Source of the DNA: Daucus carota subsp. sativus
Taxonomy: Eukaryota > Streptophyta > Magnoliopsida > Apiales > Apiaceae
Assembly: GCF_001625215.2 (NCBI RefSeq)
Contig: NC_030385.2
Span: forward strand, 10,595,135-10,659,134
Direction of reading: 5' to 3'
DNA length: 64,000 bases
Shown here: one piece after another, positions 34,050 through 46,407 of the stretch
How positions within the stretch are numbered: position 1 is the stretch's first letter
Layout: every line of letters begins with the position of its first letter
The notes under the pieces: generated by a model
Seen by the model: the letters and a program-made list of their open reading frames with translations, nothing else
Databases searched by the model: none
Told to the model about the DNA's origin: nothing
Program-made: the position numbers and the translations under genes

Positions 34050-34153
34050 GTGATTAATGGGAGGAATGTTCCCGTTGAGTTGATGAATATTTTATTGACT
34101 GATATATCTGAATAAAATCTCCTTGTTCGTCAAAAAAGATATAAAAAAAAAAA

Positions 34154-35732
34154 GTAATGGTAAATAATGGTAGAAGTTTCTGGTAGAAAATTTTAGCATC
34201 CAAGTGTAGGTTTAAGTAACAGAGTTTTCCAGTTATGCATGTCTACGTCGCAGTCTCGTGTGCTCTTAGAATTCTACTGTGCTATTTTGCTATTCCCTAC
34301 TAAACAATTCTTTTTTTTTTTTTTACCTCTGTTAAGAAAATAATGAAATTCTATAATATAAATATCTAACTACAATCAATACTTTCTTCCGCTAGACTCA
34401 CCTCATATATAGATATTAGTTGTTCTCATCATTCTATTTATTTTTTCTCTCATAAGTTACACATTTCTTAACCTTACTATCACATATTCACATATGTATA
34501 CTACTCCATTTCATGAGATGGAGGGCGAATCGATTAAAGTTCGGTTCATTAAAAAGAGTAAATTTTTTAAACATGTAATTAACGTCTGACTAACTGACAA
34601 CATATTATTCCGATCATAATCCCCGGCAAACAGAATCTAACATGTAAATAAATTACAATGATTAAAAAAACAAGCAGTAAAGCTTTTACAAGCATTAAAG
34701 CTTAAAGTAAATGCATTCAGAAAAATGCTTATATGAGTTCCATTTGTAAGAAATGCAGAAGATAACATGTCTAAAGATCCTTAATGTCCGGCCTAATATT
34801 TCGTTTACATACAAACACGCCTTACGTTTGGGCGGCAAACAGAAACAGATCTAAAACAAAAACAAGATTCCTTATTTCAAATTTATGCTCCATTTAGTAA
34901 ACAACATTTTGTCGCCGACACAAACATTAAAATGAATTTGCAATACATCAGATTTTTTTAGAGCTCCCGTGACACCTACTGTTTGAAATGTTGCCATCAC
35001 CGACTCATTCTCATTGTGTGTACAAGTACAACCATTTAATCCAATATTAGCAACACTTTTTTAATATGTTGCACATGTCTAATATAATATATTTACGATA
35101 CAAATAGTAATCAGGATTTTGAAATCCAGAATTTGAAATATTATACAAATTATTACATCTATTTTGGATGAGCAGGGGCTCAATCCGAATTTGTCATATT
35201 ATAATTTCTCATTTTCTAAATTTAAATTTTTACACATCTTTTATTGATCATTTATATATTATATTATAAATTTTCATATTTTAACTTTAATTTTTTACTA
35301 ATTATTCGGAACTGACCCATCATTTACTGATCATTTATCGTATTATAATTTCTCACATTTAACATTTTACCGATTATTCGGGATTAACCTTCATTTATGG
35401 ATTTTTCAGAATTAAGCGCAACTTTCCAGCAACGTCAATACACAACTTCCTGGAAAGCCGTAGGATAATATTCCATTAAAAAAAAATAAGTACTTGACTG
35501 CAGGAGTACTCAAGTCATGTGCGACCAATTCAAATTTTATATTGACGACTGTTAAGTGTATACAGTAGTAATAAGTTTAGAAAAAAAAAAAAAATCTCCA
35601 GGATTTCAATAAACTATGTTGTGATGCAGACACCGAGTCATATAATACAAGCCGTACGGCAACAGAACAGAGTCAATAATACAGTACAATAATAGAACAA
35701 TAATTAGGATGAAAGAAACAGTTTATTGAGTA
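34154..35732. other. Intergenic, AT-rich
   Basis: Nothing recognised beyond AT-rich DNA and homopolymer runs. Short Stowaway-like ends are suggested at about 34510 (gagatggagggcgaa) but not paired. Confidence 0.35.
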
Positions 35733-35991
35733 CTCCCTCCATCTCTTATTACTTTTCCTGTTTCTCTCTAGCACGTTTGCCAATACACACTTTTGATACT
35801 TAATATTATTAATTTCGTATTAGTATTAAATATAAAAACTTCATTGTATTAAAGTACTCGTGAATACGAATCCAACAAGATCACTCACGACTATATTTAG
35901 TCTTATAAATTAGACGTAAATTAGTAATTATTCTCATGTTATGAACAATCCCGACATATCAAACAAGAAAAGAATAAAGAAACAGAGGGAG
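35733..35991. mobile_element. Stowaway MITE, 259 bp
   Basis: Ends CTCCCTCCATCTCTTATTAC and inverse (aataaagaaacagagggag), with TA at 35731-35732 and 35992-35993. Arms pair through cttttcctgttt and aaacaagaaaag. It lies about 350 bp beyond the stop of the TBL gene. Confidence 0.8.
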
Positions 35992-36341
35992 TATAATATT
36001 GCAGTAAATATATTTAAAATTTACAGTATTGAAGCCTTTGATGGCTAAGAATGGAAAGTTTCTGTAGGCACTTTAACACTTAATTCAGTTGCCAAATGTC
36101 TCTCTTGGTACTACTATACATGATACACAGAATGTTGTAGCATTCCATCTCTCTTCTTTACCTCATAATTTGGTGTGAAAATACATTAAATATTGTGTAG
36201 AGAAACACACCCTTTCTTGGATCTTCTCCTGGATGCTTGTATATGTTTAATGTTCCCAAGAACAAATGAAAACAATGTACTATAATGCACATCACTATGA
36301 AATCTGCATTTCCAACTAAACAAAGCAGCAATTGTGCTTGT

Positions 36342-38860
36342 TTACCTCTTATGTTCTTTTTGTTGCTTCTCGTATTCTTTTACTAGTATTTCTGCATAGA
36401 GAAGCTCGTTCCAGGCGTCTGGCACGCCAGGGAGGCACCAATGGCTGCAGTCTTGGAATTTTAGTGGCGTTTGCTTCTCCTCTACTGAATATTTTTGCTT
36501 CCTGTATAATGATGGATGAGCATCCTTCCGGTAATCTGTCAACCTTGTGATGTTTAAGAAAGACACTTTGGTTTTCATATTTTTTAGTACTTTCTCCAGA
36601 ACTCTCATCTTGGGAGGGTATGCAGCAAGGAACGTCTCGTTCTTGATTGGCTCGGTTTCATGGTCACATTGTCCGCCTGAGTTCCACTGTCCTCCCCTGT
36701 CAACATGATGCAATTTATTAAAAACTGAAAATATCAATTATGACTAAAATGTAAAATTCTAGATGACCAAATAAAACTTATCCTTCAACATGAATGTTTT
36801 TTAAATTTAAATTTATTTATTTTATACGAAAGAAAAAGGTATTTAAATGAGAGCAATCACTTCAATCAATTCTTACTTGAAATGAGATGCTGAATATCCC
36901 CTAAAGAATACCATGGTCTTTGAGGGATTTACATTGGCATCCACCCATCTTGCCCATGTTGTTACAGCTTTCCGAAATGCCTCGATAACATTTAATTCAT
37001 GGTAGATATGTGTTCCTTCTTGATAATAGTCTCTCCTGCAATATGGGAAAACATTTTTAGTATTCATTTCATTACCTCTACTCAACTACGCAACATAAAG
37101 TATATTACCAAACTTAAACTAGCAAATTTTTACATCCCAAGGTAGAGTAAATTATTATTACCCTTGAGAAGTCTTTGGATGAGTCCACCAGTGTCCGGTA
37201 TTAAAAATCAAAACATCCGCACTTTTATATTTATCTGCAGAAGTCCCGATTTTGTCAAGTCGAAGAGTTTCCTTGTTTGATCCATTATTCTGAACCTCCC
37301 ACTCCTGAACCAAAAACGGAGATACAAAGAATTCGACCGTGCAATTATAATCCTGTCAAGAAGAAATTTCAAAACCAAGAAAACCTTAGGATACAATTAA
37401 CTTTATGATTAATATAAAATTTAAATTACATACTAACATAGAAATGCAGGCACACCACGCGTTATTAACTTCAAAATTACCTTAAAGATAAATGAGTAGG
37501 AAGCTTCTGATCTAAAATGGTGTCGGCCAGATGCTTCATAAACTTTGGTTTGATCCTTGACAGAGTTTTTAAGTATACAAATTAATGACTCCCACATGTT
37601 CCTGTTGAGAGAATCTCCCACAAAAACTAATCGCTTTCCTCTCAGCAATTCTAACATATGACTCCCATCCAACCTGAAAACCAAGTTTAACAATATTTAT
37701 GTCGATTACAATCTCTCAAAACACGAAATCATCTTTTGAAAAACCGATTTTAATTTTTAACCAACAAAGTAAATATATTCAGTAATGCCTAATAAATGAA
37801 GTGAAAATTGATGGCTTCATCACAAAGTTAAAGACAAAACTGAACAACATAAATAAAATGTTTATTATATCAAAAGCATTGAAGTTCCTGCAGAGCAGAA
37901 GATAGAACTCAAGACATGGACAGAGCATTATGAATCACATATTTCAGTAAACAAGATAAATAGTTAAACAGAAGTATACACAAACCTTGGTAAAGTGCAA
38001 TCTCTAGGCTTCCACTTCAATTGCTGAAAGCCTTTATCAGGCCTACCATTAAGAAAACAGTTGAATTGTTCATCAACAAGTGAACAAGAACCAGGCTTAT
38101 ACAATGGATATGAGTCATCTCTAATCCACTCTCCATGAAACAGATCACAATTCATTAGTTTCTCAACCAATTCCTCACTTTCCTTCTTCACCGACACCCC
38201 GGAAATTGCTCCATTCTCTTGCTTCTTAGGCAAAGAAGAATTTAAATCTGTAACTGTACCAGTTTCTGCAATCCTCTTATCTCCACTCCCACTAAAATTT
38301 TGCCCTCCTGAAACAATTTTTGGAGCAGAGCTTTCAGTCTGGTTGGCCTTAAAGTCTCCATCTTTACCACCCAAGTCTTGGTTTTGAGTCTTATTTGGGC
38401 TAAAGATCCCACCTTTATCACCACCCAAGTCTTGATTTTGAGGCTTTGGAGATTCAGTCATGGTCTTGTTTGGGCTAAAGTTTCCAACTTTATCCTTACC
38501 CACATCTTGATTTTGAGTCTTGTTTTGAAAATTGTGCAATTCAGGGCTACTGTTTTGAGATCCATCAAGATTTGTTGGAGTAGAACTTGGGGAAAAGTAA
38601 GAAAAAACAGAAGAAAACTGAGATCCATTGGTAGAAACAGAAGTGTTAGTTGTTGAAGTACTTGAGATGCTATTAAAAATGTTTGAGAACCAAGGAGATG
38701 AAGATTCAGGATAAGGGTTATTAAAGGCTAAGAAAACAGTGAAGAGGATGAAGGCAAACATGAAGCCATAAGCAAAGACCACAACAGTGCTTTTCTTTGG
38801 TAAAGTAAAGAGAGATTTAAGGTCTGAGATTATTGGTGGATGTTTTGTTGCATCAGCCAT
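36342..38860 (-). CDS. Trichome birefringence-like (TBL/TBR) polysaccharide O-acetyltransferase
   Basis: Five exons are read: 38860-37986, 37673-37481, 37352-37162, 37035-36877 and 36696-36342. All joins keep the frame, giving 590 residues. The chain starts MADATKH, then has a single Golgi membrane anchor at about 25-46 and a Ser/Asn-rich stem. The stem holds imperfect repeats of the NQDxGxxKxGxFSPNKT kind. The PMR5N region follows ([18 protein letters not shown]), then the GDS motif in [13 protein letters not shown] (311-313) and the DxxH motif DCSH (555-558) before [17 protein letters not shown] and DxxH together form the catalytic set of the TBL esterase-fold family, which acetylates xylan, pectin or mannan in the Golgi. 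Length and stem resemble TBR/TBL1, which bear on pectin and cellulose deposition. An in-frame ATG 39 codons upstream (38977) is possible, but its extension has no family look. Confidence 0.93.
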
Positions 38861-38929
38861 AGGACCAATATAGTTATGGCAACTCTGCAGATTATAATTA
38901 TCTTTATCTTTATGTTTATGTACAGAGAG

Positions 38930-38962
38930 ATTATAATCGAGAGAGAAAGAGAGAGAGAGTGT
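38930..38962. repeat. GA/CT-rich microsatellite in the TBL leader
   Basis: A gagagagaaagagagagagag run lies about 80-100 bases upstream of the TBL ATG; on the coding strand it is a CT-rich tract, common in plant 5' UTRs. Confidence 0.7.
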
Positions 38963-39821
38963 TATGTTTGCAGACAAAGAGCTTATAATGAGAGAGAGGG
39001 CAGTTTTTACTTGCTGGGTGAAAAGAACAGAAGACGTTAGTTCTTACTTAGAAGTTAGAGCATAGAGAAAGTGCATGTGAAGGAGGATAGTATTTTCAAC
39101 CTAATACAATTATATACACATTCATGTATCTTTAATAAACAATTAAATATTGACATAATGGGTCTGTTGCCTGTTGGTTGTCAATATGCAGAATAAAATA
39201 GTTTGATAAGCAAGAAAGTATAGAGATATGGGGACACCGACGACTTGAAGACGCGCTAAACCACTATGCGGTACCTAACAGAGCCATTGTTGTGGGTTCG
39301 GCTCATTTCACGGTATCCATTCAGTTTATTTCACTGAGCACCTCCGATCAAAATTCATACTTTTGGAACACCTTAAATATTTAACTGGACAAACACAACA
39401 CCGTATATTACTTCAATAATTTGTTTGACGTTACCGCTCGGAAAAGAAATGAACACTTAAAAAACTAATCTTATTCTATTATGAATTAAAAAATGAGGGG
39501 GGAGTTTTGTACTCTCGACTGCTCTCGTATCAGAACACAACAGTTCTTACAAGATACCTACGTACCTTTATCGGGATAAAGGATCAAGGCAAATACGTGA
39601 TTCTAATTTTGAGCGGAGCCTTTTATATAGATATCTCAAGTGTCAAAGATAGTCCAGAAGCAAATATTAGAGTTTATTTTAGAACAAATGCCTTTTGATC
39701 ATTATCCAGAGTTATTGGTGATTATGTAGGAAGACTGTTGATAGTCATCTCTAAAAAATTAAAATCCATTTAAAACTATCAAATTTTAGATCCATCTAGG
39801 GGACTCCTAGTTAAACACTTA
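38963..39821. other. TBL promoter and spacer
   Basis: The first part should be the TBL promoter. 39235-39370 is a GC-richer patch (gcgctaaaccactatgcggt) with no tRNA-like fold that I can see. No gene supported. Confidence 0.35.
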
Positions 39822-40125
39822 TGTTGTGTTTGGTTGGGGAGAATGGAATGGAATGGAATGGAATGAATAAAAAATACTTGAAACTAATAGAGATAGGAAG
39901 AAAGTTTTGAAAAAAATTGAAAGAGTGCAAAATTGCTATGATGAGATTTGAGAAAAATTGAGGAGGAGAGAGAATGAAGCATTCCATCTCAAATGGAAGA
40001 GGTGATATCTAAGCATATGATGTAGGGAATGGAGGATGAAATGAAATTTCTTGAAAATCACCCATAATATAGTTCATTTTTCATTCCATTCCTTCCGGAA
40101 TCATTCACCCCAACCAAACACAACA
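39822..40125. mobile_element. MITE with TGTTGTGTTTGGTTGGGG ends and TTA duplication
   Basis: The left end TGTTGTGTTTGGTTGGGG is mirrored exactly by ccccaaccaaacacaaca on the right. TTA stands outside both ends (39819-39821 and 40126-40128). Next to the left end is a ggaatggaatggaatggaatg run. The 3-bp TTA fits PIF/Harbinger, but the terminal bases are unusual for it, so the superfamily is uncertain. It is 304 bp and non-coding. Confidence 0.75.
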
Positions 40126-40128
40126 TTA

Positions 40129-43077
40129 GATTAGGAACTTCAAATATGGATCCTCAAATGGCCGGGCTCATGTCCTGAGATTTGATAGTCCGCGGGTGGA
40201 CGTTTATAGAGCACTCAATCTTTCTTAATTAATTACAAAATTAGTTGTAAATCATACTTTAGACCTTTATTACATGGGTTTCACTAAAATCATTTACTAT
40301 TTGGATTTATTTCTGACCTATATTATTTGCCCCCAATTTTGAGTAAGCTTCGTAAAAACTTCCAAAAGTTAAGAGCTCTTTTCATGACCTTTGAAGTTGT
40401 TCTTTTTAAAGAAAATATTTATATTAGAAATTTAGCTAGTAATTTTGCTAATTTTCATAAATATAGTGCTCACAGGCAATAATATAATTTTTCTGGATTT
40501 AATTTATTTCATTGAAATTTTCTTTAATCAACTCCGATTTCATAGATTTTATATGAGCCAAAAACAATTTCATAATTTCTCCAAAATTTATTCAAAGTTT
40601 TTCAGAATTTACTCTGATCTTTTTTGGATTTATTTGTAAAATTTCAAGATAATAATTAAAATAATTCAATTTTTTATTTTTCCAACCACATTTTTATTTT
40701 TCAAACCACTACTCAACCTCGTTGAGATCGATTTAATATGTGTCAAGTGAGCTCAGGTCGGCCATAGACTTGGACTCAGGTCGACCAAGAGCATCGTTTT
40801 TCGTCCAGTTCGAAGATCACTCCAGCTCGAATCATTAACCTGACTACAAATTTATATTTAAATTGACATGACCTAAAATATTTATAGTTTGACATCCTAA
40901 CTATACATCTGTTAATAGATTAATAACATTATCAGTTGATCAACTTGACTCTATCAACTGCTAAAAGTTGAAAAATATTATTTTTGTTACAACACCTCGT
41001 CATCCGATGATGGGTTGTCTGATCAACATATATTACAAGATGTTTTTATCAACTACAATAAAAAAAAAAAAAAAACAAGTACAAAACACCAAGTGTTTTG
41101 ACTTTATCATCAAAATTGATATATTCCTAACAACATTCACTAAGAATACACCGTAACTTTTGGAGCAAGCAAGTAACTCTAATATAATTATTGTGATATC
41201 TCTTCTTCTTCAGTCGATTCTCAAACTAAGCATACTACTTATTCGCAGAAGTAGTGTGGACTTATTTTAGGGTGTGGTTCAAAATATTCATCTAGAATGA
41301 CGAAAATAATTCAACAGTCAAAAATTGAGAAATTGAGAAGGCTTCATTGAGTACAGGCTAAGTTAGAGTGCTCATATACTAAAATTAATGTTTAAAGATA
41401 CATAGATGCCGTTAAGTAATTGTTTCATCTAAATTCTTAATATGTTAAGTCATGACATTACAAAAATCATATTAAATCATTTTTACATAAAAAATAATAT
41501 TTAACTTTTACTAATTATCAATTAATTTATATTATCGAACAAAACATAATGGTGTGTACATGATAAGTGAGACAGAGAGCAGTGATTTTTTCATAAATAT
41601 CCAAATCTAAAAGAATTTTTGTAGAAAATTGTCATTTCAAAAAATATTTACAAAAATACAGAGGTTGCATTTACAACCATATCTGTAACTACTAGCAACC
41701 ATAATGCGATTTTGAGAAAATTTATTAAAAATTATATTTATTTGCATAATAAGTTGCAAGTGGTTGTAAATGGCGAAAATGAGTAGCCCGTGAAGTCAAT
41801 ACTAATATTACAAAAGCAACTAACTAAAAGCAACCAATTAAAAACAGCTAAAAAGAACTCCAATATTTCAGAAGCCTTCTACTTCTCCATTAACGTCGCA
41901 TCGCCCCCAATCGTTTGGATCTCCGCCACCGGCTCCGACTTCTCCCCGGTCGTCGTCGAATTGGATGGACTTTAATTTGCGTTTGGATTGATGATAAAGA
42001 GGTGATTTGACAGAGTGTGATGCAGGAGACAACTCTGTTATCGCCTCCCTGCTTGCGGAAATAAAGGAATCAGAAGGAGGTTGGATTCATCGATTTCCGA
42101 GGGGAGCACGAGGGGAGCCATAAGAGTAAGCTAACAAAGTGTTTGTCGACTCAAACCTTTTCTCTATTGCTTTTGGTCCGTAAGTGTAAATATAAATGCA
42201 TATGTATGAGTGTTTTTAAAGAAAAATAGTATATTTGTAATGAAAACGGAATTTTTACAATAAATATGTCAAAAAATAGTATATGTGCTAAATTTCCTAA
42301 AATATATTCACATGACTGCCAACAGCTTTCTTATTCAAACAGAGATTAATCAAATGAATGAAATTCATAAGGTATAAGAAGTTATCCGGATATAAGGTTT
42401 CGGTTGCGTTTGCCGGAACAAAATGAATGAAAAATTCAAAGAGTTTTTGTGTAGAAAGAAGAAGATAAGAGAAATCAAATATAAACGAGTCCAAATTTTC
42501 TATGATGAAGATTACAGTGACATATGATGAAAAAGTGGAATGAATATTCTTACAAAAAAATATATGATTAAGATTTTTAGTTCAAATAATTTGAAATTGA
42601 ATGACTGAATGAAAATTATATATATTATATTGTCCCGTCAACCCCCAATTTATAGTACGAATTTCATTCCATTTTTCTCCCATTTGATTTCATGCAAGTA
42701 AACACAGCATTAGAATGTTCTTAAGTTAAAAGAATGTCCTACAGTTTTGATACGAGTCACCAAGTATGAATTCATGTACTATTATTTCGGGATTTGGATG
42801 CTATCAAAATATTCGTTCCTAGAAAAATTGACACGGTTAATATGCAGGCGACTGAAGTAACATGGTTGTCCCTCTTGGGTGAATTGCAAATGAGATTTAT
42901 TGTTATGTAAGTTTATTCGTCTCATGGGAGAATAAAAGTGCAAAGTTTTGGCAACAAGGAGGGAAAGATAGAAATTTTGGTCACAGAGATGCTCAAAATG
43001 ACTGTCATCAGCTCGGTGTTACTGGAATGTGGTAGAATATAGAAAGTACGCAAGGTGTGTGTATATGGAACTGCTAA
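40129..43077. other. Intergenic, repeat-like, no gene
   Basis: AT-rich DNA with pieces resembling 3800-4050 (at 41580-41760). 41880-41970 is markedly GC-richer and reads as a possible old exon scrap, without a recognisable family. A plus-strand A-run stands at 41060-41075. No element ends were secured. Confidence 0.3.
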
Positions 43078-43103
43078 GGAGACCAGTTGCTAGTTGGGTA
43101 GGG

Positions 43104-43213
43104 GATGAGAGTGGTTGCAAAAGACTCTAGAGGGGCAACTCCCTTTTTGCAGCAAATAGACAAGTTCTCTCTGCAGCCTCCTGAAATAGCAGAATGCAAG
43201 GCCATTGGCCATT
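43104..43213 (+). pseudogene. Short RNase H-like fragment of LINE origin
   Basis: One frame reads MRVVAKDSRGATPFLQQID then LQPPEIAECKAI, corresponding to the VxRDxxG..PPEIAEakA segment of the plant LINE RNase H-like domain, then a stop. Both sides have lost the domain. Confidence 0.5.
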
Positions 43214-44587
43214 GCTAAGTGCTATAGCAGGTTAGCTGCTTAACTAGACCGTACAACCTGATATGAATACTGTGTGTCCAAATCAGACACTCCAATTATT
43301 ATTTCCACCCTCTACCTCATTGCTCCCACCTAATATTTATTACTTGAACATGTGCTTGATGCTAGAATAATACCATTTGGAAATGGAACAGTGCTCCCAC
43401 CCAGATATTTATTCAAATGCAATCTCTAATACTCTGTCCATGCCTAAATGGAAACAGTTGTTTGGGCTTCTAATAAAAATGAAATCACAATTGTAACAAG
43501 CAAGACTAACCTATTCTTTTTTTACTAGTCTTCCTATATATATTATTTTAAAATATAAATAGACATAGTCATAACGATCAATCTCTTCATTTAAGATTAA
43601 CATTTCACTCCCAACTAATGTATATCCTGCTGGAAGTCCTGCTCATTGAGAAAGGTACATCTCTAATTACTAAATGAGGGATATAGAAGAAATAATATAT
43701 ATAGTAGGATATGCATCTAATGTATATCCTACTGAAAGTCCTGCCCATTTATGAGCACTGTAGAAAAATCTACTTACCCGCACTCAGTTCATTAATCAAA
43801 ACTTAAAGATCCTACAAGTAACAGTTATACTTCCTCAGCTTCAGATTACTTGCCTAGTCTTGATTTTTGCAGTCAATTTGACTACAAATTTGACTTGAAT
43901 TCATATATATTACTCCCAGTTCTTTTACATTACTTTAACGCATTTAAGATCCATATAAAATATAATTTTATTGCTTATTTTTAAAATTTTCTTTTTATAA
44001 AATATTAAATTTTTATTAAGAAAAAAAGTTTAAAATAAACTATGAAACTACATTTTATAAGAGTCTTAATATATATGTCAAGCCCCCGTCCCCTAATTTA
44101 GACTACACCAAAAAGTAAAAACATGACAGATACATTTGAAATGCAGGGAGTATCTTACACACACAAAATTACATATACTCTGAGGTGTGGAATTCAAGGA
44201 AAAGATACACATACCCACCTAAGAATCATGAGCAACACAAATATGGCACCCCTAAAACTGAAATTTCTAAGACAAAGCAATACATTCAACACTAGAACAG
44301 AGCTTGAGAAGATAATGGAAATTTCACTGATGACAAGAGAACCACAGCAGAGGAATATGGCAGCATAAAACTGATATTTGTAAAATAACAACAGAACCAT
44401 TACTTTAAGTTCAACAACGGTACTATGATTAACAAAACAAAGCCATATTAAACAGATCCACTGGAAATTACATCTACATCATTATCAAGTTCTCTATGAT
44501 AGTTTATCAGCACATTTAATCCATGACTCAAAATGGATGAAGCTTAAATGTGTCCTGAAATGATATAAATTGGAAGTAGATGAAAAT
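43214..44587. other. Spacer and AHA1 3' flank
   Basis: The phrase taatgtatatcct(g/a)ctg(g/a)aagtcctgc occurs twice (43616 and 43718). A worn Stowaway may run from about 43911 (tactcccagttcttttacat) to 44152 (cagggagta). The last part is probably the AHA1 3' UTR. Confidence 0.3.
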
Positions 44588-46407
44588 TCATATTCCAAAA
44601 CCAAAGACAGCACGTATCTTGTTGAAGATCAAATCTTTCCATCCTCTTTCAGTGTTCTCCACCACAGTTGAATTTCCATATCTGCAGTACCAAACAAAGG
44701 CAGAAAATAAATATCAATAATGTCAGAAACGACAAACAAAACAAGAAAATTATTACTAATAGAAAGATCAACCTGTCCTCCTCCGGAACATCAGTTTGGG
44801 TCAAGCTGACAACTGTAGTCCCAGGCTCAGGCTCCTCCAAAGTAAGTCTCACCTGCAACAACCATTTTAACATTATCAAACATACAATTTTATTATAACT
44901 TAGCAATTTCTAATTTTATAATAACTTAGCAATTTCTACCCTAACTTAACATTATCAAACATACAATTTTATTATAACTTAGCAATTTCTAATTTTATAA
45001 TAACTTAGCAATTTCTACCCTAACTTATTTATACTACAAGTTCACCATTGAACAATGAGAGGCAACTTTACAAGTTGCAGGGCAACAAAAACTATTATAC
45101 TGCTTTCAATATGCAGCAAACATAGACGTTAAGGCCAGTTTTACCATAAAACTATAAATCCAGCCCAAAATACCACAACTTGTAGCTCTAATAGAGAAAA
45201 CCAGAAATTGTTTAATCGCATCTCTTAATTTATTAGGAGATCCGGATCTCCCAAATGCGAGCATAACTCTCAAACACATAACTGAGAAAAGCATATCATC
45301 TATATTCACTCGATACAAAAGTAAAACTGATGTTTCATATGCTAATATGGGCCTTCTTTTCCAGATTATGGCATTTTAAATCATCCTTGACATTTAGACA
45401 TTATATCACAATTCTATATAGATCGATATCATAATTAACACATGATATCATATATCAAAAGTACTCATAACGCTAACATAAGAATCCAAAAGCATATCAA
45501 TAAATAGTTCAAAAGCAGCTGTACATACCGTAGATTGAAGACCATCAGGCCAGTTTCCGAACCTCCACTTCTGCACAATCAATTTCCCCTCCTGTAACTC
45601 CACATTCGTCCCCGTAACAGCCCCATCAAAAATCATAAACTCCCCACCGACCTCCTTACTAATCTTGGCATTACTCTGCGTAAACCCCTTCCACCTATTC
45701 TCATCCATCAAAATCTCAAACATATCCTTTGCCCTACAACTAAACTTCTCCGTCATCTTAATACTCTTAAACCCTTCCTTCTTCTTCTCCTTAACCACCT
45801 CCTTCTTCACCGGAGCTGAAACCGCCTCCGCCACCGCCTTCTTCACCTCCCCATTACCCCCCGCACTCCCACTCACCTTCTTCACCTCCAATTCATCTTT
45901 CGCCGGCCCCCCTTTCGCCATCGCCCCCACATAAACCCTCACCTTCTCCCACACAACCTCCTTCCCCTTGGCCAAAAACGCATCTTTCAACCTCTTCCCA
46001 ATCGGCCCCTCGTCTTTCACCACAACCCTAATCTCGGGATCCTCATCAGCATTCTCATCCGAAATATACGGAACCTCGACAACCCCATCAACCACCAAAA
46101 GCGACTTGCCATCAGAATCCTTAGCCTCACCTACCCACGAAAGACTCAAGCTAATTTCATACCCAGGAATAATCTTCCCTTTGCGAACATTAATATAAGC
46201 CTCACCCTCAACTTTCTCAACCTTGGCGATTCTAATGAACAAGCCCCCTTCACCATCAAGAACAGTGAGATTGGCAAGCAGCTTCGACAACAAATTACGA
46301 GACCATTCAAGACAATCAGTTTCGGACCAGTGCCAATTGTGAACATTAGCACCGTCTGGTCGGTCTTCGACGATCCATCTCTTGTCTCCTTCACCGTATT
46401 TGGCCAT
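44588..46407 (-). CDS. AHA1: Activator of Hsp90 ATPase (AHA1)
   Basis: Three exons, 46407-45529, 44852-44773 and 44681-44588, give 350 residues with the frame kept at both joins. The N-terminal Aha1_N domain carries KRWIVEDRPDGANVHNWHWS, the conserved region that contacts the Hsp90 middle domain. A Lys/Glu/Ala-rich linker follows (about 170-215, including VKKEVVKEKKKEGFK). The C-terminal AHSA1/START-like domain begins KSIKMTEKFSCRAKDMFEIL and passes through ENRWKGFTQSNAKI, WRFGNWPDGLQST and TQTDVPEED. It ends with NTERGWKDLIFNKIRAVFGF. The length is normal for the family. AHA1 stimulates cytosolic Hsp90 ATP hydrolysis. Intron 1 contains a perfect 79-bp tandem duplication. Confidence 0.96.
44868..45025. 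repeat. Perfect 79-bp tandem duplication in AHA1 intron 1
   Basis: The unit starting taacattatcaaacatacaa and ending ttctaccctaact occurs at 44868-44946 and again at 44947-45025 without a difference I can see. Each unit itself has an inner repeat of ataacttagcaatttct. The identity indicates a recent event. Confidence 0.9.

Noticed and set aside
38861..38977. Upstream ATG for the TBL gene
   Set aside because: The extra 39 residues are low-complexity and lie in the CT-rich leader; MADATKH directly precedes the membrane anchor as in the family.
39235..39370. Possible tRNA gene in a GC-richer patch
   Set aside because: No A-box/B-box pair or cloverleaf could be drawn.
41880..41975. Possible gene fragment in GC-richer DNA
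   Set aside because: Only about 30 codons, no recognisable motif, and competing frames look equally protein-like.
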